Part shown: piece after piece, positions 14,845 through 23,967 of the stretch | How the letters are laid out: every line of letters starts with the position of its first letter | Numbering within the stretch: the first letter of the stretch is position 1 | Origin: Candidatus Proelusimicrobium tauri | Lineage (GTDB): Bacteria > Elusimicrobiota > Elusimicrobia > Elusimicrobiales > Elusimicrobiaceae | Assembly (NCBI GenBank): GCA_002311025.1 | Contig: DBYY01000009.1 | Span: 186,001 to 250,000 of the forward strand | Reading direction: 5' to 3' | Length of the DNA stretch: 64,000 bases | The notes under the pieces: generated by a model | The model's database searches: none | Seen by the model: the letters and a program-made list of their open reading frames with translations, nothing else | What the model was told of the DNA's origin: nothing | Translations under genes and position numbers: made by a program

Positions 14845-15078
14845 ATGTTAAACGGATTAAAAAAATTTAGAGTTGTAAAAGATTTTCAAAATTATAAAGC
14901 AGGCCAAGTAGTTGCTTTTAATTGTGCCGACGCTGAAAAATTTGAAAAAAATATCTGCTGCTTGGAAACTATTAAAGTTGCTCCGGTAATTCAAACAAAA
15001 GCAGTAGAAACATTAAAAGAAGAAGTTAAAGAAGAAGAAGCACCCAAGAAAAAAAGAGTTTACAAAAGAAAAAAATAG
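14845..15078 (+). CDS. Small protein between capsid and connector genes
   Basis: 77 residues. The N-terminal half (FRVVKDFQNYKAGQVVAFNCADAEKFEKN) looks like a small SH3-like beta domain often found in this position in HK97-type phages. The C-terminus is highly charged and ends in a Lys/Arg cluster (KKKRVYKRKK). It may be a head accessory protein. AAAGGAG precedes the ATG. Function not established. Confidence 0.6.
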   Translation: MLNGLKKFRVVKDFQNYKAGQVVAFNCADAEKFEKNICCLETIKVAPVIQTKAVETLKEEVKEEEAPKKKRVYKRKK

Positions 15079-15087
15079 AGGTCTTTA

Positions 15088-15666
15088 ATGACAAATATTA
15101 TACCCAACGCAATAATTACGGCAATAACAGGGGCAACCGACGCAGCAGAAATAAATATGCAAGGTTGCGCCATTATTGAAATGCTTGAGGAATTTTTAGG
15201 CGTTTTGCTCGTTAAAAGAGATATAAGCGACGAGAAAATTACTTTGCCTTATAGTTTTTCAAGGGTTATTAAGCCGAAATTTGCCCCTTTAAATAGCGTT
15301 GCAAGTTTAGAAGTTATTACCAAAAACGGCAATTATAAAGCCGATACAAGCACTATTTCAATAGGTGCTTATACTATTGAGCTTTTACCACGCTTTTGGT
15401 ATTTCTTTGGCTTGCCTTACCCTTTATGGCCTAAAGCAGTATCAGCCATTAAATTGAGCTATAATGCGGGTTATTTTTCTACTTGGCAAGAGCTTCCGGC
15501 AATATTGCAACAAGCCGCCGTTGACTTGCTTAAATACAAATATGCAAGCGAATTAAAAGCGGGCTTCCATAGCGAGCATTTAGGCGACTACTCTTATACA
15601 AGAGGTGCTTTAGTTAGGGGCTTACCTGTAGATATTGCGTCTTCATTAGAGGGTTTAATTTTATGA
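15088..15666 (+). CDS. Head-tail connector (gp6-like adaptor)
   Basis: 192 residues. The layout (an N-terminal helix, the central beta segment IKPKFAPLNSVASLEVITKNG, SYNAGYFSTWQELPAILQQAAVDLLKYKYA) matches the HK97 gp6/SPP1 gp15-type head completion family. It forms a ring below the portal. Its stop overlaps the next start (ATGA), as do the following small head-tail genes. Confidence 0.75.
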   Translation: MTNIIPNAIITAITGATDAAEINMQGCAIIEMLEEFLGVLLVKRDISDEKITLPYSFSRVIKPKFAPLNSVASLEVITKNGNYKADTSTISIGAYTIELLPRFWYFFGLPYPLWPKAVSAIKLSYNAGYFSTWQELPAILQQAAVDLLKYKYASELKAGFHSEHLGDYSYTRGALVRGLPVDIASSLEGLIL

Positions 15667-16004
15667 GTTTTCAAAGTTTGCTAATTGATATCTGCACTAT
15701 TTACGAAAGAAAGGAAAGTATAGACGCAGACACAGGCGAGCAAACTTTTACTAATACAAAAGTTGCGGAAAATGTGCCTTGCGCTTTGCAACATAGTAGC
15801 GGTGGCCTTGATAGAACAAGCCGCTTAATTAGAAGCGACAATACCGATAGACTTTTCTTATTTCCGCAAGCTTTTACAATTAAAAAGCAAGACCACATTA
15901 TAGAAGTAAGAAATAATACCTATCGTGTGCGTGAAATTATTGATTTAGGCGGTCGCAAAAGGTTTTTAAGACTAGATTTAGAAAGGGTAGATTTAAATGA
16001 TTAA
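15663..16004 (+). CDS. Head closure (stopper) protein
   Basis: 113 residues, beta-rich, with the DICTIYERKES opening and the YRVREIIDLGGRKRFLRLDLERV ending typical of SPP1 gp16-like or head-tail joining proteins. The gene order (connector, stopper, gp10-like, terminator, tube) supports the call. It overlaps its neighbours on both sides. Confidence 0.68.
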   Translation: MSFQSLLIDICTIYERKESIDADTGEQTFTNTKVAENVPCALQHSSGGLDRTSRLIRSDNTDRLFLFPQAFTIKKQDHIIEVRNNTYRVREIIDLGGRKRFLRLDLERVDLND

Positions 16005-16440
16005 ACTTACTACTACAGGTTTTAAAGAACTTATTAAAGCTTTAGACGCAGAAGAACAAAATGTCTTATCAAGTATGGCTAAAGCTCATAGTAAAGTTGC
16101 AAGCCAAGCGGTCAAAGTTTTAAAGGTTGGTTTGAGCCAAAGGGCAGGCCGTGATAGTAGCGACCCTTCTTATGAAAACAGCCCTAAAGGTGCTTTGCCT
16201 TATATGCACACAGGCCGTTTGCGTAATAGTATCGGTTTTAAATTATTGCGCTATGGCAAAAATATTTTAAGTGAAGTCGGTAGCGGTGCAAGTTCAAGCC
16301 CGATAGAATATGCTATTTACCTTGAGGGCAATAGTGGCGACGGCATAAGACCTTTTTTATGGTCTATAAGTAGCATTTATAACCCTACAAATATTTTAAA
16401 AGCATTTGACGCATATTATCAAATGAAGGTCGGCTTATGA
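15997..16440 (+). CDS. HK97 gp10-like head-tail assembly protein
   Basis: 147 residues. The N-terminal helix (FKELIKALDAEEQNVLSSMAKAHSKVASQAVKVLK) and the later GALPYMHTGRLRNSIGFKL are the family signature of HK97 gp10-like proteins. It is a tail or joining component; its exact place in the virion is not known for most members. Overlaps its neighbours. Confidence 0.75.
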   Translation: MIKLTTTGFKELIKALDAEEQNVLSSMAKAHSKVASQAVKVLKVGLSQRAGRDSSDPSYENSPKGALPYMHTGRLRNSIGFKLLRYGKNILSEVGSGASSSPIEYAIYLEGNSGDGIRPFLWSISSIYNPTNILKAFDAYYQMKVGL

Positions 16441-16841
16441 TTGAAAATATTGTTTTAAAAGATTTAAAATCCGATTATGTTTTAAATAACTTACTTGACG
16501 GCAAGATTTACCCTGATGTCGCCCAAGTTAAAAGCTTGCCTTGCGTTGTAATGTATGCCGATAGCCCTACAAGTCCTGTAAATGAGCCGTGGCTTTATAC
16601 GCAGAATTTGACCTTTGAAATATACGCCAAGACCGAAAAGACGGCGCAAGTTATACGCAATAGATTTTATGAAATTTTACAAAGGTTTGACGGCTTTTTT
16701 ATTGCCGACAAATCCGGCATTATGATAAGAGAAGCGCACGCAGTTTTTGCAAGCGTTTCAAATCATTTTCCGCTTGAAAATGAGCAAGCGAAAGAGAAAG
16801 TCGTATCTTTTGACTTTCTATTTACAAAGTGCGCCAATTAG
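16437..16841 (+). CDS. Tail terminator / completion protein
   Basis: 134 residues with DVAQVKSLPCVVMYAD near the start and a beta strand NLTFEIYAKTEKTAQVIRNRFYEIL, resembling gpU/DUF3168-type tail terminators that cap the tube before it joins the head. It lies just before the tail tube gene, as expected. Confidence 0.65.
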   Translation: MIENIVLKDLKSDYVLNNLLDGKIYPDVAQVKSLPCVVMYADSPTSPVNEPWLYTQNLTFEIYAKTEKTAQVIRNRFYEILQRFDGFFIADKSGIMIREAHAVFASVSNHFPLENEQAKEKVVSFDFLFTKCAN

Positions 16842-16860
16842 CGCAAAAGGAGTGTAAAAT

Positions 16861-17400
16861 ATGGCTGAAAAAAAATGCCAAGACATAGTTGTAAGCGCAG
16901 TTAAAAAACTGCTAATTGCGCCTTTAGGCGCAGCTAAATCCGCAGCGGTAGATGTGGGCTTTACCATTGGTAATATCACAATTACGGCTGCCCAAGAGTT
17001 CGCAGATGTATTAGTTGACCAAAGCTTTACACCTGTTCGCTCAATTTTAACAACGGCTAATTATACTTTTGCTGCACCTTTAGCGGCAATTAACTTATCT
17101 AATTTAGCCCTTGCTTTAGGCGTAGAATTTGACGCACAAGGCAACGCAAGCGTAGTTAAAGAACGCTATTATCAAGTTTGGATAGAAACTGAAGGTCCGG
17201 TAAATAATAGCGGCGAAAAAGCAGAAAGAGAAATTTATATTCCTAAATTAAGACTTGGCGGAACTGCCGAGCTTTCTTTCTCTAGGACTGACGCACAAAC
17301 CGCAAACCTTGAAGGCACTTTAATAAATTGCCCCGACGAAACAACAGGCAACAATATAAATGTCTTTACCATTACCGATACTTACGGAAGCGAAAGCTAA
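16861..17400 (+). CDS. Major tail tube protein
   Basis: 179 residues, beta-rich, with a well-spaced AAAGGAGTG ribosome site that suits high expression. Segments such as RYYQVWIETEGPVNNSGEKAEREIYIPKLRLGG are typical of tube proteins. It lies directly before the frameshifted chaperone pair and the tape measure gene, a conserved siphovirus order. Confidence 0.75.
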   Translation: MAEKKCQDIVVSAVKKLLIAPLGAAKSAAVDVGFTIGNITITAAQEFADVLVDQSFTPVRSILTTANYTFAAPLAAINLSNLALALGVEFDAQGNASVVKERYYQVWIETEGPVNNSGEKAEREIYIPKLRLGGTAELSFSRTDAQTANLEGTLINCPDETTGNNINVFTITDTYGSES

Positions 17401-17411
17401 AGGTAAAAGTT

Positions 17412-17825
17412 ATGTTCTTTAAATTCAAACATTCAAAAAAGAATTTAGACATAACCGACGCAATTTTGCGTAAGGAAACCCAAATCACTATCGGCGGTCA
17501 GTCGGTAGTGATTAGGGCTTTCAAACTTGCAGAAGCTTTAAAATTTATTGAAGCTTTGCAAGAAGGTAGCAATTTAATTAAACTTGCGGGCAAAGACTTT
17601 GCGGCATTTAATCGCTATTTATTAGCTAAAATGCCCCTTATTTTAAAGTTTTGCTTGCCGGATTATAAAATAGACCAAGACAAGATTACTCTTGCAGAAT
17701 TTGCCGATTTAGTGCTTGCTATTTATTATGTTAATGACTTGGAGCGTATAATCGCAAATTTTATGACGGCGGTGCAGTCAATGCCTCAAATAACGCAGGT
17801 TTTGGCGGTATCGCCAAAGAAATAA
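17412..17825 (+). CDS. Tail assembly chaperone (gpG-like)
   Basis: 137 residues from the ATG at 17412, after AAAGGT. The protein is largely helical (ITIGGQSVVIRAFKLAEALKFIEALQEG; LADLVLAIYYVNDLERIIANF region). Such chaperones hold the tape measure protein during tail assembly. It is the short product of a pair; a -1 slip near codon 117 gives the long form. Confidence 0.78.
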   Translation: MFFKFKHSKKNLDITDAILRKETQITIGGQSVVIRAFKLAEALKFIEALQEGSNLIKLAGKDFAAFNRYLLAKMPLILKFCLPDYKIDQDKITLAEFADLVLAIYYVNDLERIIANFMTAVQSMPQITQVLAVSPKK

Positions 17826-18022
17826 ACGAGAATTTTGGCGTCAATGTTAAAGACTTATCTTTAACGCAAATAAACGCCTATTTATTAGAGCTTGTTAAAG
17901 CCCGAAAACAAGAAAACGAAGCTTTGAAAAAGGCCGGACGCAAGCAAACCGATTTAAACAATATGCCCTTGCAAGATTTAAAAACAATGGGCGTGCAAAT
18001 TAAAAAAGTTGTAAAAGGTTAA
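17412..18022 (+). CDS. Tail assembly chaperone fusion (gpGT-like) made by -1 frameshift
   Basis: The -1 frame is open from 17738 to the stop at 18022 and contains a believable protein with no start codon of its own: YDGGAVNASNNAGFGGIAKE, then NFGVNVKDLSLTQINAYLLELVKARK and a basic tail. A slip at 17756-17762 joins it to the first 117 codons to give about 203 residues. The lambda G/GT pair works this way, directly before the tape measure gene, as here. Confidence 0.75.
17756..17762 (+). promoter_or_regulatory. Slippery heptamer A AAT TTT for -1 frameshifting
   Basis: In the zero frame the sequence reads GCA AAT TTT ATG. A AAT TTT fits the X XXY YYZ rule for tandem -1 slippage and is the only good candidate seen in the overlap. 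The next codon in the new frame is TAT, giving Tyr-Asp-Gly-Gly. Confidence 0.7.
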
Positions 18023-18026
18023 AACA

Positions 18027-20039
18027 ATGTCAGATAAAAAAGCGACAATAGCGATAGAAACAAAATTTGACGGCAAGCAGTTGCAGACCGCTAAAAAGCA
18101 AGTTGAAGAAGTAGCCAAAGCGACGGAAAAGGCACAAGACGCAATAGATAAAAACTCACAAGCTACAAGCTCTTTTAGTTTAAAGGCCGTTGCTGCTTGG
18201 GCTGCCGTTGCTGCCGCTATTAAAAAAGCTTACGACTTTGCAAAAGAAAGCGTGCAAGCATACCTTGCTAATGCAAGAGCAGTAAATATGCTTGAAGCTT
18301 CTTTTAAAGCCGTTGGCTATACTTCGGCTCAAGCTATGAAACAAGCCAAAGCTTTTGCAAGCGAAATGCAAAGCTTAACAGGCATAGCAGACGAAGCTTT
18401 TTTAAACGCTCAAAGACTTTTGGCAAATTATGGCGTTGTCGGCTCTAAAGCGCAAGAAAGTATAAGAGCCGCTTACTCTTTATCTATCGGCGTTGGTATG
18501 GATTTTGAAAGTGCATTATTACAAATTGCCAAAGCCGCCGCCGGCTCTACAAGCGCATTATCACGCTATGGCATAGTTTTAGACGATAGCTTAAAGCCCG
18601 CTGAAAAATTTGACGCAGTTTTAGGCCAAATAAATGACCGCTTTGGCGCAGCAGCACAGGCAGCTATGGGGGACACCATTACCAAAGTAAAAGCCCTTAA
18701 TCAAGAGTGGGGCGATTTCAAAGAAATGGCGGGCAAAGAATTAGAGCCGATTTTCCGCAGACTCATTGAATATTCTAGGGAATTTGTAAGCGGATTAAGT
18801 GCTTTATTTGGTAGGACTGATAATCAAAAAAAATATCAGCAAAATTTAGAGCAAATTGCCAAAATACAAAAGGAAATAAACGACGAAGATGACAGGGCTA
18901 TCAAGTATGAGCTTGAAAATTCTAAAAAATTAGGCGATATAAATTGGCGCATTGTAAACAAGCAACAAGAAGCCCGCTATGCCAAAATTGAAGCCCTTAA
19001 AAAAGAAAATGCCGAAATAGAAAAACAAAACGAAGAAGAACTAAAAGCGGCTAAAATTGAAAATCAAAGAGCCAAAGAGCAAGAAAAAGTAATTGAAAAT
19101 AAAAGACTTGAAAAGGCACACCAAGAAGCAATTACAAAAGCAGCCAAAGAAACGGCTAAAGCGCAAGAAGACAATTTAAAAAAGCAACAAAAGATACTTG
19201 ATAATTTAGGCGTTTCTTCTTCTAAAGATTTAAAAGGTTGGGGCAAAGGCCAAGCCGAAAGCGAGCCAATGCCAAGCGATTTAGAAATTGCCGCAGGGGG
19301 CGGAAATGCTTTATCAAGTGCCGCCGATAGTATAGCAAGATATGACGCAGAAAGCGAAAGATTAGCTGCTTTATATGAAGAAAAAAGACTATACATAGAG
19401 CAAGAAATAACCGACGAGCAATTAAAGCAAGAAGCTCTTACTAATTTGCAAAATCAATATGAGCAGCAAAGATTAGCCAACGATAAAAATACCGCAAAGG
19501 CAAGGCAACAAGTTTATAGTGCTATGTGGTCTGCTTTAACAGGACTTGCAAGCTCAAGTAATAAAAAAGTCGCCGCTATCGGTAAAGTGGCAAGCGTGGC
19601 GCAAGCTACAATGTCAATGTTTACAGGTGCAGCCAAAGCTTTAGAGTTGCCCTTTCCGGCAAACTTGGCGGCGGTTGCAACAGTATTAGCACAAGGTGCG
19701 GCTTTAGTTGAGCAAATCCAAGCCGTAAAATTAGCGCAAGGCGGTCTTGTCAAAGCCGTTTCCGGCGGTGTAAATACTATTATCGGCGAAGGTGGCTCTG
19801 ATGAAGCAGTTTTGCCGCTTGATAATACAAGAGCTATGCAAAGAATTGGTAGCGCAATAGGCGACGCAGGCGGTGTAGGCGCAAATGTAGTAGTAAATAT
19901 CAATGTAGCCGCAAGCGGTGGTGTAGAAGCCATTTTAGAACAACTTACGGAAGCAAGCCGCAGCGGTGTAGTGCAAGCTTTAGAATTTGCCAACTTAAAT
20001 TATAAAGTAGGCCAAGAGCAACAGGGGTTAAGTGTATGA
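18027..20039 (+). CDS. Tape measure protein
   Basis: 670 residues. It starts with a long Ala/Lys/Glu coiled coil, followed by a hydrophobic stretch (AVAAWAAVAAAIKKAYDF), a phage TMP-type region (GIADEAFLNAQRLLANYGV, QIAKAAAGSTSALSRYGIVLDD), another long coiled coil (about 285-400), and a hydrophobic Gly/Ala-rich end. Using about 0.15 nm per residue known for other phages, the tail would be roughly 100 nm. Overlaps the next gene (ATGA). Confidence 0.88.
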   Translation: MSDKKATIAIETKFDGKQLQTAKKQVEEVAKATEKAQDAIDKNSQATSSFSLKAVAAWAAVAAAIKKAYDFAKESVQAYLANARAVNMLEASFKAVGYTSAQAMKQAKAFASEMQSLTGIADEAFLNAQRLLANYGVVGSKAQESIRAAYSLSIGVGMDFESALLQIAKAAAGSTSALSRYGIVLDDSLKPAEKFDAVLGQINDRFGAAAQAAMGDTITKVKALNQEWGDFKEMAGKELEPIFRRLIEYSREFVSGLSALFGRTDNQKKYQQNLEQIAKIQKEINDEDDRAIKYELENSKKLGDINWRIVNKQQEARYAKIEALKKENAEIEKQNEEELKAAKIENQRAKEQEKVIENKRLEKAHQEAITKAAKETAKAQEDNLKKQQKILDNLGVSSSKDLKGWGKGQAESEPMPSDLEIAAGGGNALSSAADSIARYDAESERLAALYEEKRLYIEQEITDEQLKQEALTNLQNQYEQQRLANDKNTAKARQQVYSAMWSALTGLASSSNKKVAAIGKVASVAQATMSMFTGAAKALELPFPANLAAVATVLAQGAALVEQIQAVKLAQGGLVKAVSGGVNTIIGEGGSDEAVLPLDNTRAMQRIGSAIGDAGGVGANVVVNINVAASGGVEAILEQLTEASRSGVVQALEFANLNYKVGQEQQGLSV

Positions 20040-20731
20040 AGCCATATATTTTTTTAACGGAAAACTATTTAAAACACGCAGTAGATAGCAATAATGACGC
20101 TATTGACGCAGTAAACTTATCGGCAAGCAGCTTGCCTTATACTCTTACTTTATTCTTTACTGATAGATACGGCAACGCAGTAAGTCGCAACATAGATAGC
20201 TTAATTTTGCAAAATACAAATATAAGCAATATCTCTATTGCCGCCTTACAAAACGGCTCTTATAGCGATATTTTTGCGATTACAGGCAATACTGAAAACA
20301 CTATCTTTGTAAAAAATCCGAACTTAATTACAACAAGTTCTTTACAAATAACAATACCGACAACAAACAACCCCGCAATCGTATATGGCACGCTTGGCGT
20401 TTATAACTTTTTATGCAATTTATTTGCTCTTACCGATAGCGATTACAGGAACGAAGCAAATGAAGGTGGCTATCGTGTAGTTGACGGCTCTTATATTCAC
20501 TTTGGCGACTATAACAAATGGGTGGCTAAAGTGAAAATGGAAAACTTACCCAAAGCACAATTTGACTTACTTACAAATCAAGCAAAGCAAGTAGGCGAAT
20601 TGACTGCTATACCTTATAAAGATTTAGAAGCAAGCGCAATATATGAGTGTGCCGTAAATCGTGGCTTTTCTTGGGGCGTTGACCGCAAGACCGAGCTTTT
20701 TAATTTAACTTTGGAGCTTAACGAGTTATGA
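20036..20731 (+). CDS. Minor tail / distal tail protein
   Basis: 231 residues, beta-rich, positioned between the tape measure and the tail hub candidate. It has the size and order of a distal tail (Dit-like) or minor tail protein (SSLPYTLTLFFTDRYGNAVSRNIDSLILQNTNISN; IYECAVNRGFSWGVDRKTELFNLTLELNE). No catalytic motif. The call relies mainly on order. Confidence 0.55.
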   Translation: MKPYIFLTENYLKHAVDSNNDAIDAVNLSASSLPYTLTLFFTDRYGNAVSRNIDSLILQNTNISNISIAALQNGSYSDIFAITGNTENTIFVKNPNLITTSSLQITIPTTNNPAIVYGTLGVYNFLCNLFALTDSDYRNEANEGGYRVVDGSYIHFGDYNKWVAKVKMENLPKAQFDLLTNQAKQVGELTAIPYKDLEASAIYECAVNRGFSWGVDRKTELFNLTLELNEL

Positions 20732-23028
20732 TAACATTAAATACGCAATTACAAAAGGTAATGGCAAGCCAAAATTTAGAGGGCTTGCGTCCTTTTGCGT
20801 ATTTATACCGCAATAAATGGAATAGCACAAGCAATAAATATGAGCTTGAAAATACGGCAATAGATATTTCTTCAATGATAGTAAAGCCAAATACTCTATC
20901 TATGACACTTGATGTTAATGAAATAGCGCAGTTTAATGCAAATAATATAACTTTGACTTTAACCGATTATGAAAACAAATTTATAGAAGGCGCGCCAAAC
21001 AGCTTTTTTCCTTCCGGCTATCAATTATATGGCAGCCGTGTAGTGCTTTATTACGGAACAAGCACGGCAGATATGACCTCTTTATTCGTTGGCGTAATTA
21101 AAGATTTACCCACGCACAAGCCCGAGCAATACCAAGTAGATTTAAAATTGATTTCCCCTCTTGAACTTTTAGACGATATTGAAGCCAAAGACTTTAGCGA
21201 CAAATATGCAGGGGAAGCTTTAACGCCATACGGCAATAATAACAATAATCCTATATATAGAACGGCTAATAATAAAGTGGGTGGATTTAATGCAGTTTAT
21301 GGAAATGGCATTAAATTATTTGAGGGCGTAGATTATGAGGTTAGCCAAATTAACGATTTATCTTTGCCCGCTTTAATTACAATTATAAATTCTTCTCACG
21401 CTTCTGATACTATAACGGCAGATTATTATTGCTGGAAAACAGGTTTAAGTGTAGAAGAAATTGTAAGCGGATTAGTAGCTTTAGGCGGATATACGAGCAA
21501 TACTGACATTAGAAACGTTGTATGGAATACGGCAGTAGGAAACCTTGTCTATTTTAACCCATTAGGCGCATTTGGTTTTAAATTAGTAAATACAAAATGC
21601 GAAGCCTACCGCATAGGCGGTATTATGGGAGCACCATATTATGCAGGTCTTATCTTACCGAATAATTTTAAAATATCTTGGCAAAAAAATGGTTCCGGCA
21701 ACCCTGCTTGGAGTATCGGAGACACTATATCCACAAGTGGCAGTAATTATATTCCTGCAAACGGTATTGTAGTTATAGAAAGCGGGTATATAATACCTTC
21801 AATTAATTTAAATATTTATCAAAATTCAGTCCTAGTGCAAACTTTTGATTTAGGTTTTGCTAATTCTAATTATACTTTTTCGCTTGAGAGAAACGGAAAT
21901 AATTTTACCGCTACTGTAAATAATGGCACAACGCAAACCGAAACTTTTAATTATAATTTTACTTTTAACGAAATGTCTTATGGCTTAAATAATTCTTTAC
22001 CTATAAATTTTGAAATAGAATTTAGAAATAGCAATAATGATAATATAGGTCTTATAAATTTAGGTAATATTGCTAGTATAGATAATTGTATTATTACAAA
22101 TTTGCAATATTTCGGCGCAAGCGCAATTTTACAAAAATTTAATGCGACTAGAGAAGGAACGGGCAATTATAGGTTATCATACAGATATGGCGAAACATTA
22201 AATAGTATGTCTAATTGGAATGCTACTGGCTTTGGCACAGATATAGGCGTAGAAAGCAAATATTTCCAATTTTTAATACAGGGTGGTGGTTATTGGCTTA
22301 ATTCTGATAAAATTTATACTTTTGTGGCTAATTTTTTAATTTCTACTTTAACATTAAATCTAGTAAATTTAAGCGGTAAAAGTGTTTTAGAAGCATTACA
22401 AGATTTAGCTCTTATTTCCGGCTATGAGTTCGGCGTGGATAGGAGTGGCATATTTTTCTTTAGGCCGAGAAGTCAAAGCACAACGCCTATTTTTGAGTTA
22501 GACGAAAGCGAAATTGTAAAGATAGATAATATCAAGCAAAACTTTAATGACTTTTTTACAAAATTAACTTTAACTTTTGCGCAAATACCTTTAGAGTTTT
22601 ACGCTAATGAAGGCACAAGGCCGACGCCGATAGATAAATATGGCGTAATAAACAAAGAGATAGATAAACCCGATATAGTAAACTATGACAACCCCGAGTT
22701 AGCGCAAGCAATAGGACCTCAATTATTAGAAGTTTATAGCGATTTATCTGATGTTATACAATGCACGGCAAAGCTCAATTTGTCTTTAGAGCTTGGCGAC
22801 ATTGTAAATGTAAAACGCAATTACAATTTAAACACGCCCGACGCCGCAAGCGATTATGAAAAATTTATAAATCAAAATACCTATTATCGTGCTTGCAAGA
22901 TTACAGGTATAAATTACAATTTGAGTAAAAGGCAAATGACTTATACGCTTAAAGATGTTAGCAATAGCAATAATATTCCGGCCTATGATGGCCCGAGATT
23001 TGTTTATGATTTACCAATACAACTTTAA
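20728..23028 (+). CDS. Large tail tip / hub protein
   Basis: 766 residues. The N-terminal 180 residues (LSMTLDVNEIAQFNANNITLTLTDYENKF, GVIKDLPTHKPEQYQVDLKLISPLELLDDIEAKD) look like a hub or baseplate domain. Residues 190-540 are Asn/Gly/Thr-rich beta structure, probably an inserted binding or spacer domain. The end (DVIQCTAKLNLSLELGDIVNVKRNYN; KITGINYNLSKRQMTYTLKDV) returns to a hub-like fold, as in phage tail proteins that read -GD-V-V-. It probably forms the tail end and contacts the host. Confidence 0.65.
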   Translation: MITLNTQLQKVMASQNLEGLRPFAYLYRNKWNSTSNKYELENTAIDISSMIVKPNTLSMTLDVNEIAQFNANNITLTLTDYENKFIEGAPNSFFPSGYQLYGSRVVLYYGTSTADMTSLFVGVIKDLPTHKPEQYQVDLKLISPLELLDDIEAKDFSDKYAGEALTPYGNNNNNPIYRTANNKVGGFNAVYGNGIKLFEGVDYEVSQINDLSLPALITIINSSHASDTITADYYCWKTGLSVEEIVSGLVALGGYTSNTDIRNVVWNTAVGNLVYFNPLGAFGFKLVNTKCEAYRIGGIMGAPYYAGLILPNNFKISWQKNGSGNPAWSIGDTISTSGSNYIPANGIVVIESGYIIPSINLNIYQNSVLVQTFDLGFANSNYTFSLERNGNNFTATVNNGTTQTETFNYNFTFNEMSYGLNNSLPINFEIEFRNSNNDNIGLINLGNIASIDNCIITNLQYFGASAILQKFNATREGTGNYRLSYRYGETLNSMSNWNATGFGTDIGVESKYFQFLIQGGGYWLNSDKIYTFVANFLISTLTLNLVNLSGKSVLEALQDLALISGYEFGVDRSGIFFFRPRSQSTTPIFELDESEIVKIDNIKQNFNDFFTKLTLTFAQIPLEFYANEGTRPTPIDKYGVINKEIDKPDIVNYDNPELAQAIGPQLLEVYSDLSDVIQCTAKLNLSLELGDIVNVKRNYNLNTPDAASDYEKFINQNTYYRACKITGINYNLSKRQMTYTLKDVSNSNNIPAYDGPRFVYDLPIQL

Positions 23029-23043
23029 TAAAAGGAGCATAAA

Positions 23044-23523
23044 ATGAATTTAGATTACAACAAACAAGACGCAATGCCAAAGCCTATAACTCCGACAACA
23101 GTAGCGGCATTGGAATATAATCAAATAGCTGGTAGTTTAATGCATACACAAAACGCAGCAGGCTTAACGGCCGACGCAAATGATTTAACGCAACTAACTA
23201 CTGCAATTAATAAGTTAGGCGCAACGGCGGCTATGCCAAGCAGCACTTATGAAACTCTAACTTTAGGGGCTTCGGGTTCAAATTATACCGCTACCTCTAA
23301 CGGCTATGTATATTTACAAGGACAAAGTTCTATTGCAGACGGAATTATACAAGTCGCTTCTAACGGATTAGCAGCAATGAATAGAAGTTATGAAAAATAT
23401 GCTATTTCAGTAATTCTTCCTGTATTAAAAGGACAAACTTTTGTGGTTTATTATGACGGAACTTTATCAAATGTAACTTTTAAATTTTATTATGCAGAAG
23501 GCTCAAAATCGGAGGCAAACTAA
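23044..23523 (+). CDS. Tail-region hypothetical protein, 159 residues
   Basis: AAAGGAG precedes the ATG. The N-terminal half is helical and polar, and the C-terminal half (GSNYTATSNGYVYLQGQSSIADGIIQVASNG, then ISVILPVLKGQTFVVYYDG) resembles the beta sandwich heads of tail-tip proteins that start with -YTAPSNGYV-. It may form part of a fibre or tip decoration. Overlaps the next gene by one base. Confidence 0.5.
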   Translation: MNLDYNKQDAMPKPITPTTVAALEYNQIAGSLMHTQNAAGLTADANDLTQLTTAINKLGATAAMPSSTYETLTLGASGSNYTATSNGYVYLQGQSSIADGIIQVASNGLAAMNRSYEKYAISVILPVLKGQTFVVYYDGTLSNVTFKFYYAEGSKSEAN

Positions 23524-23858
23524 TGTTTTATTATATAGAACAAGATAACAAAATAGTTTTGTTTGACGAAGATAGAAATAAATTAGAAAAGACTATTTCT
23601 TTTATGCCTCAATATAAAGATTTAGCAATAAAAGAAACTGACAGACCTATTGAGAACTTTGAATTTGCAGACACGCCGGAATATATTGCGAAGAAGCAAC
23701 ACCAAGAGTTAGTTAATGAAGTTAATACTTTAGAACAGCAGTATCAAATGTGTCGCTGGCAAAGAGAAATGATTTTGGCAGACGGCTCTAGTGCTCCTGA
23801 TTATGCTAAAGGAAAAGCGCAAGAAATAGAAGATTTGGCCGAAGCATTAAGAGGATAA
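23523..23858 (+). CDS. Tail-region small protein, possible fibre assembly factor
   Basis: 111 residues. A beta N-terminus (MFYYIEQDNKIVLFDEDRNKLEK) is followed by a helical, Gln/Glu-rich C-terminus (AKKQHQELVNEVNTLEQQYQMCRWQREMILADGS). This layout recalls small tail-fibre assembly or tail accessory proteins. The end overlaps the Cys4-coding segment that follows in another frame. Confidence 0.45.
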   Translation: MFYYIEQDNKIVLFDEDRNKLEKTISFMPQYKDLAIKETDRPIENFEFADTPEYIAKKQHQELVNEVNTLEQQYQMCRWQREMILADGSSAPDYAKGKAQEIEDLAEALRG

Positions 23859-23967
23859 TACGATTTGCGATTATTGCTTTTTTAGTTATATTTGCAAATA
23901 TGCAAGTCAAGGTAGACACGGTTGCAAATATGGAGATTTAAAAACGGAAGCTTTAAGGGAAAAAGTT
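23851..23967 (+). other. Cys4 segment in frame with the Stealth-like gene, no normal start codon
   Basis: The frame of the Stealth-like gene stays open back to a stop at 23848-23850. It encodes EDNTICDYCFFSYICKYASQ and then GRHGCKYGDLKTEALREKV up to the ATG at 23968. The cysteines are spaced C-x2-C-x5-C-x8-C, the pattern of the microproteins at 26601 and 26700. There is no ATG, GTG or TTG before the Cys region. ATT at 23863, eight bases after AAGAGG (23849-23854), could serve, or this is a decayed microprotein gene. Two copies of TTGCAAATATG (23892-23902, 23922-23932) also lie here. Confidence 0.5.

Noticed and set aside
19514..19993. 159-residue minus-strand ORF inside the tape measure gene
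   Set aside because: Antisense to a well-supported structural gene; its Ala/Pro/Thr-rich composition reflects the opposite strand.
23863..23943. Alternative hydrophobic reading (IRFAIIAFLVIFANM) in the gap before the Stealth-like gene
   Set aside because: It has no usual start and conflicts with the Cys4 frame, which matches two other microproteins.
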